Shown here one piece after another: positions 11,362 to 23,500 of a DNA stretch of 64,000 nucleotides. A program made the position numbers and the translations under genes. The stretch covers positions 51,592,939 through 51,656,938 of the forward strand of contig OX388351.1 of NCBI GenBank assembly GCA_947579665.1. The letters run 5' to 3'. Each line of letters begins with the position of its first letter. Position 1 is the first letter of the stretch. The notes below the pieces were generated by a model that ran no database searches, was not told the origin of the DNA, and saw nothing but the letters and a program-made list of their open reading frames with translations. Source of the stretch: Sympetrum striolatum (taxonomy: Eukaryota > Arthropoda > Insecta > Odonata > Libellulidae).

Positions 11362-12500
11362 GTTAAGTATTTAGGTTGTCATACTTTTACTATGGTGACT
11401 AATCGATTTAATTTTCTAGATCTTTATTAAGGGTCTAATAAATAGTTGGACGCTAATGATGCGAATAAAATTATAATAATAATAATAATATATAATAAAT
11501 GATCTGCTAGGAGACAATAACGCTCGTAATTACTATTCCTCAATTAAGACTTGAGTGCTCTGAAATTCAAAGAAAATGTCGACACGAAAACAATGAAACA
11601 ACACCGATCGCAGGAGATGATTTAAAATGACAGATGAGAGGAAATTTGGGGAAACTCTAGTCCCAAACTGGTCGGAGTTTCGGAACAAACAAATCGAAAT
11701 TCCATCGTCCAATTTACATGGGAATTGGGAGAATGCCTTTGTGCCAAACGGAGGAGAATAATCATCAGATAGGAATTCTGTGGTTTGGTGGATTCAGGAG
11801 AGGGACCTAATCTTCAATAATGGCGGAGTTGCATGAAGGCTTGAAAAAACTCTTCGAACGGAAAATTCGCATTCAGCAGGTCTACTTTTGAACCCAGGTT
11901 AACTGGCTTCCACGCTGATGGTCTATTCGGATAATGGTGTGCCCTACTCGTCTACTTTTGACTCTATTAACGGATTTTCGCTTTAAATAACGATCTACGT
12001 CTGTGCATGAACCCTGCATACGGTCTTCCAGCTCGTTGCAAGTGGGCGTGTGTACCTTTTGGTTTATTTTTCGCCTGTAATTAGTGATTAGCCTTGGCAT
12101 TCTACGTCTTTCGAGAATGTACTTTCTAATTCTACATCAACAATTTTTAACCTGTTTCAATCTTCTATCTTTAAAGATTCCGGTTTTATGTCTAGGTGAA
12201 GTTGTATAAGTCTGCCTCAAGTTCTGATTCGAATAACAGTTAATCTTGATATCCATTTGAAACCTTTATCACAATCTTGATCGTGGCTATGATAGCGTGA
12301 AAGCTTATGAGGTATGAGTGATGCTAAATAATTGATACTATAAAGGTTACTCGTAGAGTCATTATACTGACTTCACCTACGTGTTCTGATTATAGTATTC
12401 TCATTTGGTGAGGAAAGGGCAAACTAACTCACTTCTCATATTTATTAGTAAGCTTCATCCCCCTACTATCTCTTGGTAGCTAATGTTTGAGAGGGTTAGA
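11362..12500. other. Intronic DNA, no gene seen
   Basis: Contains an (ATA)n microsatellite at about 11470-11499 and a somewhat CpG-richer part at 11570-12100. The ORF at 11882-12100 (minus) has no recognised domain. Confidence 0.5.
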
Positions 12501-12519
12501 TACCAACCAGCCTTTGGAC

Positions 12520-12870
12520 TGAATACATAACAGAAATGCATTGGTATAAATGCATACATAACAATCTCCCTCTTCTACTGCAAGATATGCAGCCTCTTTA
12601 TATAGACATTCCCTGCATCGGGAGCACGACGTGTTTTTACCCAGACTCCTTCCATCCCCTCCTGTTCTTGCATTCTTCCCCTGCTTCAGACGTACCCATA
12701 CATCTCTTTGACAACCCCTTCATTCCTCGGCGCGTACCCACTCTTCAGCTCCTCATCCGCTTTCCCTGGTCTTCCACGCACTTTCGGGCCACTCATGCTG
12801 GCGTATTCCATCTGCTAAGTATACTCTACTCAATTTCTCTTTTGCATTCCAGACTCTTATCATTTTTACT
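12520..12870 (-). pseudogene. Possible decayed LINE or other transposon coding remnant
   Basis: C+T-rich on the plus strand (ATTCCTCGGCGCGTACCC, TCCTCATCCGCTTTCCCTGG), so purine-rich on the minus strand, as in the LINE coding fragments of this window. A short minus-strand GRP-like run is visible in broken frame. No domain is certain. The 124-codon plus ORF over it is probably a shadow. Confidence 0.3.
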
Positions 12871-12908
12871 TTTATCCTTTTATATATTTCCTCTAATATA
12901 TATACACT

Positions 12909-13571
12909 AGGGTGGATCACGAAAAACGTTTTTTCGAAATTCAAAATTTCAAGTCGAAAAATTGTTGTCACTATCGTCACATATTTACCCAAACAATATT
13001 TTAGTGAAATTGAAAAATATTTAGATCTCCCGAATCGGGCCTAAAGTTTGATTTTTTTGTCAAAAACTAAGATTTTCATTTTTTAAACATAAATACAACG
13101 CAAATTTTTGTTTTCAAGTACAACAATGTTTAGTTTAGAATGTTAACATTAAAGATATGTATTATTTGGAATACTTTTTATTTTTATGGTTTTAAGAAAT
13201 TTCTGAATGAAAGCGTAGACCGGAAGTAAATGAAATGGTCAACAATAGACCTTAATTTTGCAAAAATATTATAATTTGACTGCTAACCCCGGAGGCGTAA
13301 AAGTTACATGACAGATATAATTTTTTCTACTCTTAATAAACATTCTAAACTTTACATTTTTGTACTTGAAAACTAAAATTTGCTTTGCATTTATCTTAAA
13401 AAAATGAAAATATACGTTTTTGACAAAAATATAAAACCAGGCCCGTTGTGGGAGACCTAAATATATTTCAATTCGACTAAAATATTTTTGGGTAAACACG
13501 TGACCATATTGACAACTTTTCATCGACTTGAAATTTTGAATTTCGAAAAAATGTTTTTCGTGATACATCCT
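12909..13571. mobile_element. 663-bp foldback/MITE with inverted arms of about 230-250 bp
   Basis: The left end (AGGGTGGATCACGAAAAACG, then TCGAAATTCAAAATTTCAAG) is repeated in inverted orientation at the right end (13505-13571, ending TTTTTCGTGATACATCCTA). The match continues inward through the TTTGTCAAAAAC and TTTTCAAGTAC words. The centre (about 13140-13340) is not palindromic. No transposase is encoded; the 119-codon minus ORF reads across the right arm. Arm divergence points to an old insertion. The superfamily is not assigned. Confidence 0.8.
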
Positions 13572-13582
13572 AATAAACATAT

Positions 13583-13599
13583 ACACACACACACACACA
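13583..13599. repeat. (AC)n microsatellite
   Basis: A short uninterrupted dinucleotide run about ten bases outside the right end of the 663-bp foldback element. Confidence 0.8.
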
Positions 13600-16500
13600 T
13601 TGCCAATGGAAAAGAAGAAACTCCACAACTCCTATCTTGCACGCCTTAAACATTACTCGTGGATAAACGTAACAACTGAATGGAAAAAAGAAAGGAACAC
13701 CTTTCAATACATCTGAACTTTGCCTCTCTATATTCGATTCCATTATTACATTTAGAGTATTTAGAGTTATTTAAAAGAGTCAACGAAGCAGATTGATGGA
13801 ATTTCCAAATTTTGATTCCATAATGGAAATATTCCAATAAGCTCGCTTACAACCAATTCTTCGACCTGCAGGGAAATGTTTGACTAAAAAATAATAAATA
13901 TCCAATTAAAAATGTCCTGTGTTTTTATAATGAACTATAATTGTAACTATGTATATTATATAGTATAAAAGATGCCGCCAAATATGCCGTGAATGTTTAT
14001 ATGATTCGAAATAAAATCAGCATACAATAACTCTTCAGAAATCACTCAGTTCGATGAATTTACTCCAATTAACCTCGTGTATTCAACATAGAATAGCTCC
14101 AATTATCGGCTAATTCGGAGTACGAATACCATAGGAAGTTTTTAAATCCATAGTTTGAATACTTCGGAGTGAATGCAAAATGAAACCCACTGTTGTAATT
14201 TGACCGAACGAATCGCAAACACGAATTCCATTCGAAATCTCCATGCATATCATACATGTACTCGGTCTCTACATTTTGTTTCCACTTATCAACCGATAAC
14301 ACTTTTATATTTTTGATTCTGTCCTTCCAACTCTTACGTCATTACTAATTGGTCTCAGTGACTTTATTCGCCAGTTTTTCGGTTGCAATTATGGCTAAGA
14401 GTGAAACAAATTGGTTTATCTTACCGAGGAGTAATATTCTTTAATTTTTAAAGTGTTACAAGTTTTAACTTTCTTTACTACCAGTCTCGCTGTGCGCCAG
14501 AGCGATAACGGTCTGGTTTATTCATTCCGGATTAGCAAATTACTTTATGGCCATTCTTAGGTTTCATGATGTATTAAACATGCACCAGAGGACTGGCAAT
14601 TTTAGAGGAATTTTTCATGTAACGATTTACAAAAACTAGGCGACATCGCAGCTTCATTTGAGTGTATGAGAAAGATGGGTTATAATCACCTTTGAATAAA
14701 TTCCCTTAATTAGAAGCCCAGATGTGGCACCTTTGGGTACCCTAAATCTGGAAATTAGGATAGTTTCTTGGCTACTTATTCCTTCTACAGATTCTGAGTG
14801 TGCCTACGATCTTAACCACACCATACGCTTTTCCGAAGAAAAGTTTAGTAAAACTAGCATTCGCTGAAATTTCCGAGTTGTGGAAAATTACTGGCATGGA
14901 TCCAGACTTTAGAGGCGCAGTCCAGATTAGGACTAATTAAAGTTCTCCCACACTTTCCCACGGAAAATTCTTCACGAATTCGAGCTTTTCGAAAGCAGAA
15001 ATTCCGCATGATGTTTTAATGAGTGTACCGGGGCTGAGATTTGGATCCGGCTAATTTTGGATACATTTTTAGCCTCATAGAGTTCTTTCGCTCACACAAT
15101 GTCGATATCCTCACTCCTTACATCAAAACCTACCGTCCAACGAAAATTTTCGTGATCGTATTTTCTACATTTAGTAGTACAATTCTATTCTCATTTTTTA
15201 CAGTAGTAGTTCATCCTCTAGTTAAGCTTCGAGTCTTAAAAATTGAACTTCCAGTACTTCTTGATACATTTTGCCGAAATATTCTTGTAAGGTATCTTAC
15301 ACAACCTACAGCGATAATTATGTAGCATGTTCCAATATAGATGGGTGCTCTTCAAAAGTGAAATAAAGAAAAACAGGAAGTATTTGAAGTGTAATTTTGC
15401 CTCAATATACACGAAAACCAATAAATTTTTATCAACACAGAATTTCAAGATTAGTTACGGTGCATTTCTGTTTCTCTTTATTTAATTTTCCAAATGCAAC
15501 CGTCGTTTATTGACAATCTGTAGATGACGAACGACTTGTATTGCCAAATATTAATAGATATCTACGGTAAATTTGTTCTAAAGAAAATATTGATCGTAAT
15601 ATTGCTTTCTTCACTGAATGACATGCTATTTCGAGATTATATCGAACTCGCATCACCGTGTTATAACGTATATACATATATTTTGAAAGAGACTCAATTC
15701 ATTACCTGATTGGATGCTCTCCTAATCGCTGTTAGATATTGCTTTAAGATAATAATTGTTATAACTTGAAAAGAAAGACATGATCGATTAATATACAAGT
15801 AAATGCATTTAAATCTATTTGGTTTGAACTTCTGTTGAGTGTTAATAATCCCTACAGAATTCGATGTAGTTGATACTTTAATATACTGGAATTTTATCGT
15901 AGATTGTATTAAAACCTGAATACTGTCATCATTGAAACCGTTCCGATCCTACCATACTCGGTTAAATTCACGCAATTCTTCTTATTAACAGGTTTCATGA
16001 TTTAACATTCGACTATGTGAAAAGGAAGGTTTACATTATAATGTAATTTCATTTAAATTGCATGGTCGGTGAATTTATTATGAAATTTTCCACCTAAAAG
16101 TGGAAAAATGGGCTATTTTCGTTAAATATCCGCCGGCCATCGGTATGGGATTTAAATAGATCCGTAAGTTACGGATTCAAGGGCTAAAAGCCTTACAATG
16201 ATAATTACGTTATTAAATGCCCAGTGGCAGGTCATGAAGGGGCTGCATTAAAATATCAAATTCAATTTTACAACATACAAAAAAGAGATAAAAATCGCGG
16301 CATGTAAATCGTAAATGTTTGGATTACCCAAAATGTATAAAAGGTATGGTGAAATTCATGGAAGGAAAGAGAAAAAATATTACTGCGTTACAGAGAGGTA
16401 ATGTAAACTAAATGGCAGTTACAAGAGTATGTTAGATATACTCATAACACATGTTCTGTAGTCATGATTCAAAAAATGAAAAAATCAATCGCCTTTTATT

Positions 16501-17599
16501 TTTGCTATATGCAATATTGCAGGAATTAATATAAGAAGACCAATATGTACCCATAATACAAGTGCTTGGGTTTATTAAACTGTAAACTACTTTTTTGCTC
16601 TGGGTATGGGATTCTAAGACCTGAGTGCAGAGACTAAAAATGTTTAACATAGAATTTTTTAATTCCAACTCCTGAACAGAACAAAAAGGTTGACATCCTG
16701 TCAGACTAACCTTATGTCAACAGGACATAAATGTATATTTAATTGAGGAAAAAAGAAATAAAGGTAAAAAATAATGCATCTCCAAGCTCTCTTATAGCAA
16801 GAAATACAGATAAACATAATGCCAAAATAGGAAGAAAATATTATCACCTACAATTATAGATTGACTATTAAAGTTGCAAACAAAAATTAACTGTATGAAG
16901 AATAAAATGAAAATTAGTTATACATCAACTAATACGCTAATAATTAAAAAGCCGCTACCAGATATACATATATTATTAGTAATATTTTTATAAGTATTCC
17001 GTGAATGGGGCATAATGAATTGAAGCCTAAATTTTCTATAAGAATAATAAAACTTTGTGACTACAGAAAGAGTAATCACGTACCATATTTATTATTTGGT
17101 AGAGCACAGTTACTGCAGTGATTTTCAAATTTGTTCAATATGGATTGGTTATAAATTAATATAATAGAAGTAAAAGGTCTTTATTTTGGCAATTTTGAGA
17201 TTCAAAGTTTCCTCTCTATCGACCCTTAGATGAGAGTGTAATGCAATGGACTTATTATGCCTAGTATTTATGTCAAATCTATTAATTGTGAATCGGTGAT
17301 CAATTTATATTAAAATAATTATAAAAGAACGATATTGGGTGTGATTTATTTTTAATTATTTATCTATTATTTTATAAGCTGCAAGTGGAATTTCTTGTGG
17401 TGGAAGTTTCAACCATTGTCTAAGAACAAGTAAATCAAACAAATATTCCAATGATAACATATAGCATATAATAATATATAACCTATATACACATAGACGA
17501 TGTTCAAACAGACATCTCCCCGGTACCTCCACAAAAATATATCCTACAATCACAATATCACAATTGATATTAACCACAATTGATACTCTACCCATCCAT
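13600..17599. other. Intronic DNA, no gene or dated repeat seen
   Basis: AT-rich, unique-looking. Several ORFs of 60-100 codons on both strands lack any motif. A more mixed-composition part at 14850-15060 was not identified further. Confidence 0.55.
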
Positions 17600-18260
17600 C
17601 TAGCGTACGTACTATTCAGTGGGCATTTTAAGCCCATTGCATCCAGGCATATTTTCCTCAAAATCCAAGGAAATGTTTCAGCCGATAATAAGGCCCCGAG
17701 GCGTGATCAAATCGAGCGGAATTTCTGCAACTCTCCATCGCCAGGGTTTTCTTCTCTTCCGGAGGGGAAAAACTTTTGACTTCGCTCGCGCTTCAGCTCC
17801 GGCGCAGGAATCGCGAGCTTTACGGCGGAATCCGCCACTTTCCCTCCTCTAAATGATCGCTTGTTCCGACCAATGGGATTTTTTGCCACGGCCGATTAAT
17901 CGCTACGAGTCCCATTCACGCAATCAGGTCCCTCCCGAAACCTCTTTATCATTCCTCCCACTTTCCATTTCTTCACATTTTTTCCACTTTTTATATGCCT
18001 GCTGCTTTCCGAAACAGGATCTTTCCTCGCGGACCTCTATTACCATGTCATCGGCGCCATTACGTAATCCTCGGAAAAACAAAAGACTAGCGAAGGGCGT
18101 CGATGAATTGTTACGGCAGCCGATCCCATTTTATAGGCGGGAATAGGGCTCGGGAGTGATTTTGCCGATATTTTTAACAAAATCTGTTCGGGGAATCTTC
18201 TTTTAGTTAAAATTCCGAACAATGGGCGTTTGATTTGATTTTTACGGGCTGGAATGGGTT
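17600..18260. promoter_or_regulatory. CpG-richer, repeat-free island (candidate regulatory DNA)
   Basis: G+C and CpG rise sharply over about 650 bp (for example tcgctcgcgcttcagctccggcg, 17781 onward, and cctcgcggacctctattacc, 18024 onward). Overlapping ORFs on both strands are a side effect of composition. I could not match it to any repeat in the window. A regulatory role is inference from composition only. Confidence 0.3.
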
Positions 18261-19984
18261 TTTCTACGTACTTGTCGATCTATGCCCCGATTTGAATCCC
18301 TCTCGTTTGATATACATACTTCCTTCTCCCCTCGCCCGATAACTACATCATCGAGAGATGAATAAAACGCCATGATAATGGAGCGGATGAGAGTCATGAT
18401 GGTCATAAAATAGATCCTGATGGAGGAGCAATATTTTTCGGCTTTATTCTGAAAGCTACTAAAACGCAATTCTATATGCTGCACTATTATTGACAGGTAT
18501 TTTTATGTTTATAAACAACCGGTCAGTTCACTTTTATATGATTTAATCTGACGTAAAAATTGAAGTGTTTTAGCCTTATGTATGTTTCTCTCTACTTTTA
18601 TTAACTTAAGAAATAACATAAGCAATAACATTTTTTAATAAAAACAAGATATATTTACGTACAGTAAAATCCCTTAAATTATATCTATTCCTATTTCTTC
18701 TTGATTTCTGAATAATAATAACACTGATATAGTACATAATAACAATAATTTTTATTCTCGTAAAGAAAAGTTTGCCTTATTTTTATTGTTTATAATCTTA
18801 AGAGAGCTCCTACTCGATCATGTAACAAAAAATAATAATCATCAATTCATATATTTAAATTTCTTTAAGAAAATTGTCCATACTCTCATTCATATTAAAA
18901 AAATCATTTCTCTTAAAATTTCATTGATTTACTAGAATTTTGAGAATAAAATGAACTTTTGAGTTGAAATATAGTTCAATATTTAGCAGACTTTTTACTA
19001 TCTGAAATACTTATTTTTGACAACAAATTAGAATAAAACTTTTGGAGGTAATAAATGTAGTAATGTCGCTTATCGTTTATATCTGTGATACAAATTTACA
19101 ATGAAATCGCACCGGAAGCAGTGGATGATTTTTTTATTATTCTTATTATCATGGATTTAGCATTAGCATAGACATTATTATTTTTATTATCATGGATTTA
19201 GCTTTGGATTACTAATGCGTCGTTTCATTAATAGGACTCTTCATCGTCGATTGAAGTTACTTCTTACCCATTCAAAGCGTTGTTTTTACGATGCCAAAAT
19301 GAGATTCTTCGTAGAGACGATGGATGGTCGAAGACTAATCGCTCCTTAGAAAACTAAGGTTGCAACGTGCGTTTTACGAAAATAGGTAAGGAAATCGTAT
19401 TTTTCAACAAATACAGCATTAATAAAGAACGCAGCCAATAAAAATCAGTCCATACATTTTCCCGAACCTTAACTTACAGAAGGATACATTTTTTTCATGC
19501 CTCGGGAGCACAGCCATCGTGATTTGTGTCTGCCTCGACATTAAAGGGCTTTATATCCTATATCTCAGAGTTGTGACTCCTTTTTAGCTCCTAACAGCAG
19601 CCCTTAGCCGGGATAGACTTTTCCGTACGCCTTCCAAGTCATCGCTTTTATCCAGTTTTTTTTCAGAGAGGGTGCCTTTGATCTTCCCATCTTAGTCAGT
19701 GAAACGCGGAAACTTCTACATCTCCGATATTTCTTGAATGCCCATGAGCCTTCCAAAGCGTGGAAAAACTATTTTGTGAAATATCGTTATTTTGCGGTCC
19801 CTTCGATAAACCCTACTTCGCATTTTTCGTCTCTGCTTTGAAGTCTGAGTCGGCGTAGGAGTCAGGCACCGTTCCCCAGCCAAGAACCACTCTTCTCAGT
19901 TGATACGGGGGAGTGTCTCTCACCTAGGCAAGGCATACTCCCCTCAGTGAGAAACTCACTCCCTAGCAGGAACTACAGTATGTG
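18261..19984. other. Intronic DNA with a short local duplication
   Basis: Mostly AT-rich. The word TTATTATCATGGATTTAGC occurs twice, about 54 bp apart (19140-19205). A mixed-composition segment at 19590-19980 ends against the first TATAAGCCGA copy. An imperfect palindrome (CCTAGGCAAGGCATACTCCC area) lies at about 19908-19965. Confidence 0.45.
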
Positions 19985-20375
19985 CTCGAGTATAAGCCGA
20001 CCCGAATACTAAAATCGGATCTGTATTACATTTACAATATAATAAACATCCATATTGATTCTCTTGAATTAGTTCCACTATTTAAATATGGAGTTCCAGA
20101 CAGGACAAAGAGGCTTAATTTTCTGTTCTGTGTTCCTACGTGTAGATTATCCCTTGCAATACGTTCTTTCTCAACTACGTATATAACCTTTCGAAGTTTC
20201 CCTTGTGGCAGTCTAAAGATCCTTTCAGACAACCACGTGCGTTATTCTTTAAAGAATGCTTACAATCGCTATTCTTGTAAACATCGTGTATACTCGAGTA
20301 TAAGCCGACCTGAATATAAGCCGAAGAACCTTATTTTATCACAGGGCTAATTAATTGACTCGAGTATAATCTTAG
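19985..20375 (+). repeat. CTCGAGTATAAGCCGA repeat, direct copies 308 bp apart
   Basis: CTCGAGTATAAGCCGACC starts at 19985 (one base variant at its end) and again at 20293, where a second GAATATAAGCCGA unit follows. A partial CTCGAGTATAATC lies at 20359. TATACTCGAGTATA is itself palindromic. Repeated TATAAGCCGA units look like terminal or subterminal repeats of a DNA transposon. The 122-codon ORF spanning the interval shows no transposase motif. Confidence 0.5.
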
Positions 20376-20561
20376 GGTGGTGAATGCAGCAGCTACTGGT
20401 AAATTTTAAAATAATAATAGATAGTGATAAAATTTCAGTAATTGATGCATCAATTGGTTAAATGTTAAAAGAATGGTAAATTGATCAAGTAAGTAATTCA
20501 CAAGCTGGATTCCGACTATGGTAGACTTTTTCCTCATGAAAACGGATAATTGGGACCCTCA

Positions 20562-20585
20562 CTTGAGTATAAGCCGAGGGGAGCT
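20562..20585 (+). repeat. Further TATAAGCCGA unit
   Basis: CTTGAGTATAAGCCGAGGGG is a diverged copy of the repeat at 19985 and 20293, in the same orientation. It may mark the other edge of one larger degraded element (19985-20585). Confidence 0.45.
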
Positions 20586-20589
20586 TTTT

Positions 20590-21816
20590 CAGAATAAAAA
20601 TGTGCTGAAAATCTCATCTTATACAGGAGTATGTACGATACTTACTTGTGACAAGCTTCCTGACAGCTACACCGGTGAAAACTGTTTTTCGCAATTTTCC
20701 GTCGACCCAATTTTTCTTTTTAGCGAATTTATTTTCAATACCCCTCCCCATACCAAAACAAACCGAACTCGCCTCATTATCTAAAACGAGCGAACAAGCA
20801 TGTTGTTGTTGAAAATTTATGAAAAATAACTTTTATGCACTATAACGACTGATTATTGTTGACATTTTCTTCCATGCAAACCATGAGGCAGTTATTCCCA
20901 ACTGACGGTGAGTGCCTACTGCCTAGGCAGGATCGACTGCGGGAGCACTATTTGCCTATAGCAGTGCCTTTCTCCCACACCGGTTCTCTCTGCGAACGGA
21001 GTTCTCATTTTTTCAATCGAGTTTTTCCAGCCCTCGCCTCTTTGTAACCTGATATATTCGTCGCGGTAATTGGGAAGGTGTACGGGACGGGCGAATGACG
21101 ACGCAAAACCTATAATTCGGAGCGAAACTTTCCCAATTTTTTTGGACCCTTCTCAGTTTAATAATAGGCACCTTGAATTTTACTTTCGATACGTTTTTTT
21201 AGGGATTTGCTTCCACAACAGAGGGTCTTGATGTTGTTTTGATGATAAGAGGAAAAGAAAAAAGATATTGGCGTGAATAAGATGAAAAACGGCTACTTGT
21301 TAGAAGAATAAATTGTAAGAATCTTGTATAATTTCCATAATATCATAGAGAATGCTCAAATGTGGGACTCCTTCGTTCATCATCAAGTCGTATTGACGTG
21401 TAATGTTTGTTTCTAGAAGTAGCTCAGATTAGAAGAATTTACTAATTAAACGCGTGTTTATGACACCTATCAGTGCCACTTTGACCTTGCAGTACAACAA
21501 TGAATTGTGATGAATATAATCCATCACTAAATAGCGAACCTTTCGAACTTCAGGATACTATTCACAGCACATGTCTACAATAATCGATCATTTCGTTATG
21601 TGGTACATTCTAATCTCCTTAACTTTTCTGATAATGCGATTTATTTTAATTTCTGAATGCTTCTCTATAAAGTACTAAATTCTATTTATTTCAGGCTTCG
21701 TAAACAAATATACGTGTTATATATTACTAGAGTTATTGTTATTAATTAAATAAAATTTGGAATAAACCAGCTGAAAGCTCAAAAAATAGCGAAATGGAAA
21801 AAGGTGAAAAATAGCG
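20590..21816. other. Intronic DNA, one CpG-richer part
   Basis: About 20870-21160 is of higher complexity, with a cluster of near-palindromic words (GCCTACTGCCTAGGCAGGAT). The rest is AT-rich and featureless to me. Confidence 0.45.
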
Positions 21817-21890
21817 TTACTGGGACTCTAACTCAGGTCTCCCACTTTCCGAACAGGTATTTTTACCGCTAAACTACCATGCCGCGTATA
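21817..21890 (-). repeat. tRNA-derived SINE head (family D)
   Basis: Minus-strand A box TGGTAGTTTAGCGG (21866-21879) and degenerate B box GAGTTAGAGTCC (21823-21834). The GTGGGAGACCTGAG block before the B box matches the SINE that is split at 42370/42751. The acceptor stem does not close. Confidence 0.6.
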
Positions 21891-22061
21891 TTCCACTTCT
21901 GTTAAATTTCCTCGTTACACCAGCTGAGTCCATTGAATCAGCAACAAATAACAAATACAGATTACGTTCAATTCCACTCGCGCTCAGTATAGTCTTGCGT
22001 CCGAAATATGACTCGCGGAATGTCAAGGAAGAATTCATCACGGCCTGACTGAAGTAACCTT

Positions 22062-22275
22062 CTTAGGGGTTTAAATCTCCAAAAGCCGTCTTTGTCGGCG
22101 TTCCTCGTCTCATTCACCGGTATTCGGAGGAAAAAAGAAAGGATCTCCGCATATTAATACTTACTTGTTTTCTCTGAATAACGGTGAATGAGACGAGGAA
22201 CGTCGACAAAGACGGCTATTGGAGATTCAAAACCTCTAATTCATTAGTAGCCGTGTTCCAAATTTTCTTTCTTTG
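22062..22275 (+). mobile_element. Palindromic 'snap-back' element, copy 2, with 13-bp target duplication
   Basis: The insert is bounded by CTGAAGTAACCTT at 22049-22061 and again at 22276-22288. It has the inverted arms of the family (GGTTTAAATCTCCAAAAGCC on the left, complementary on the right, ending CCTCTAATT) plus the one-sided 3' tail ending TTTTCTTTCTTTG. Arms show several mismatches, so it is older than copy 1. The duplication length fits LINE-mediated insertion better than a cut-and-paste transposase. Confidence 0.82.
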
Positions 22276-22342
22276 CTGAAGTAACCTTTCCTATCAACAA
22301 TACTTCACCTGTCTCTCCAGCCTTTGCATAAAGAAGGAAATA

Positions 22343-22433
22343 CGTCAGATTTTTTTTTTTCAAGTCCGATTTTCCTTGAGATATTTCCCGGGTTCACCTT
22401 ATGTGTAAAGATACTTTACCCTTTCCTTGTATA
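22343..22433 (+). repeat. SINE family C, 3' fragment
   Basis: GTCAGA, a T run, CAAGTCCGATTTTCCTTG, then TTTCCCGGGTTCACCTTATG and ACCCTTTCCTT. Both blocks are shared with the rearranged SINE at 11150-11346, but here they run in one direction, which I take as the normal order. The tRNA-like head is missing. Confidence 0.6.
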
Positions 22434-22925
22434 TCTTTCATTTTAAACAAATGCATACACCGTTCCGTACACTCTTACATTCTCTTAGCTGCGTACCCCT
22501 CAACTTAAGGACGGCATTTCACCAGAATTTTCTCGGCCTTCCCTTTATTAGCATATACACTCTTCGAATGATGAGCATGACCCATGACATTCTGTTCAAA
22601 TCCGTCTTCCCCGTACGTCCAAACCATGATGACGCACCCTAATCACACACGCAAACTGTCTTTCAACCCTCATTCATTCATTAAACAGTCATTACTGATT
22701 CCACCTCTCCTGTTTCCGTCACCCAAACTCTTAATCCATTTCAACTTTGTTCAGTCCGCTCACATACTTCTCCTGACAAGCTCAGCTTTCGTTACCTCAT
22801 AACAGGGGTAATTACATTACAGCCATTTTCTTCTCACTTGACAGTTCCTCAAGTTCTGTCATTGGCCTCATAGTGGTAGCTGCTAAAACCTACCATCTTC
22901 ATTATTATTAATATTATTATTAGCT
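22434..22925. repeat. Possible decayed retrotransposon segment
   Basis: Pyrimidine-rich on the plus strand and unlike the AT-rich intron. It ends in an (ATT)-rich run at 22900-22925 of the kind that closes LINE 3' ends here. The plus-strand ORFs of 71-72 codons have no motif. Assignment is weak. Confidence 0.3.
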
Positions 22926-23144
22926 GCCTGAGGAAATACTAAGAGAAAACAGAATTGATGTTATCAAGAAAGATAGAACACCTTGGCTATTATAAAACCG
23001 ATACAGTCAAGTGAGAATAAAATATAGATTAGTCGTTTACTTTTTCCTTTAATTACTCCAATCTTGAATGGTAAAAGGAGGCACTTGCAGACGAATCTTG
23101 AGAAGACTCAGCAAGACCTGATCGTATTAGCATTTGTAAGATTA

Positions 23145-23500
23145 ATGCTATACTTTATTGTATGTATGTCATACTTTATTTTATTATTCCTTATGCCTTA
23201 CTGCTTTATTTACATTTGTATGTAAAGAGGTGACTAACTATTAAATAGGCATAAATTTTAAGCCGGTCTCAGGCAGCATAGTCATTTTATTTTATATACT
23301 TCTATGTCATTATTATGTTAAATTTCAATATATGTATGCTATGTTCAATTTATGTATGTAATTTTATTATTTCCTATGTCATACTGCTTTCTTTGCATTT
23401 GAATGTAACGAGTTCAATAACGAATAAAACGTAACTTAAATTATAAGCCAATCTCAGGCAGAGTGGTGATTTAATCTTATGTACTATTGTATGTTTGTAC
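23145..23500 (+). repeat. Tandem dimer with a unit of about 184 bp
   Basis: TTATTATTCC, TACTGCTTT, ACATTTG, ATGTAA, TTATAAGCC and TCTCAGGCAG in the first unit (from about 23181) recur in order in the second (from about 23365). Identity by eye is near 70 percent. Non-coding; it may be a transposon 3' region or a short satellite remnant. Confidence 0.6.

Noticed and set aside
13269..13628. 119-codon minus ORF
   Set aside because: It covers the right arm of a foldback element, is rich in F, K and I from AT-rich DNA, and has no motif.
19982..20350. 122-codon ORF as a possible gene
   Set aside because: It starts and ends in TATAAGCCGA repeats and has no conserved motif or splice context.
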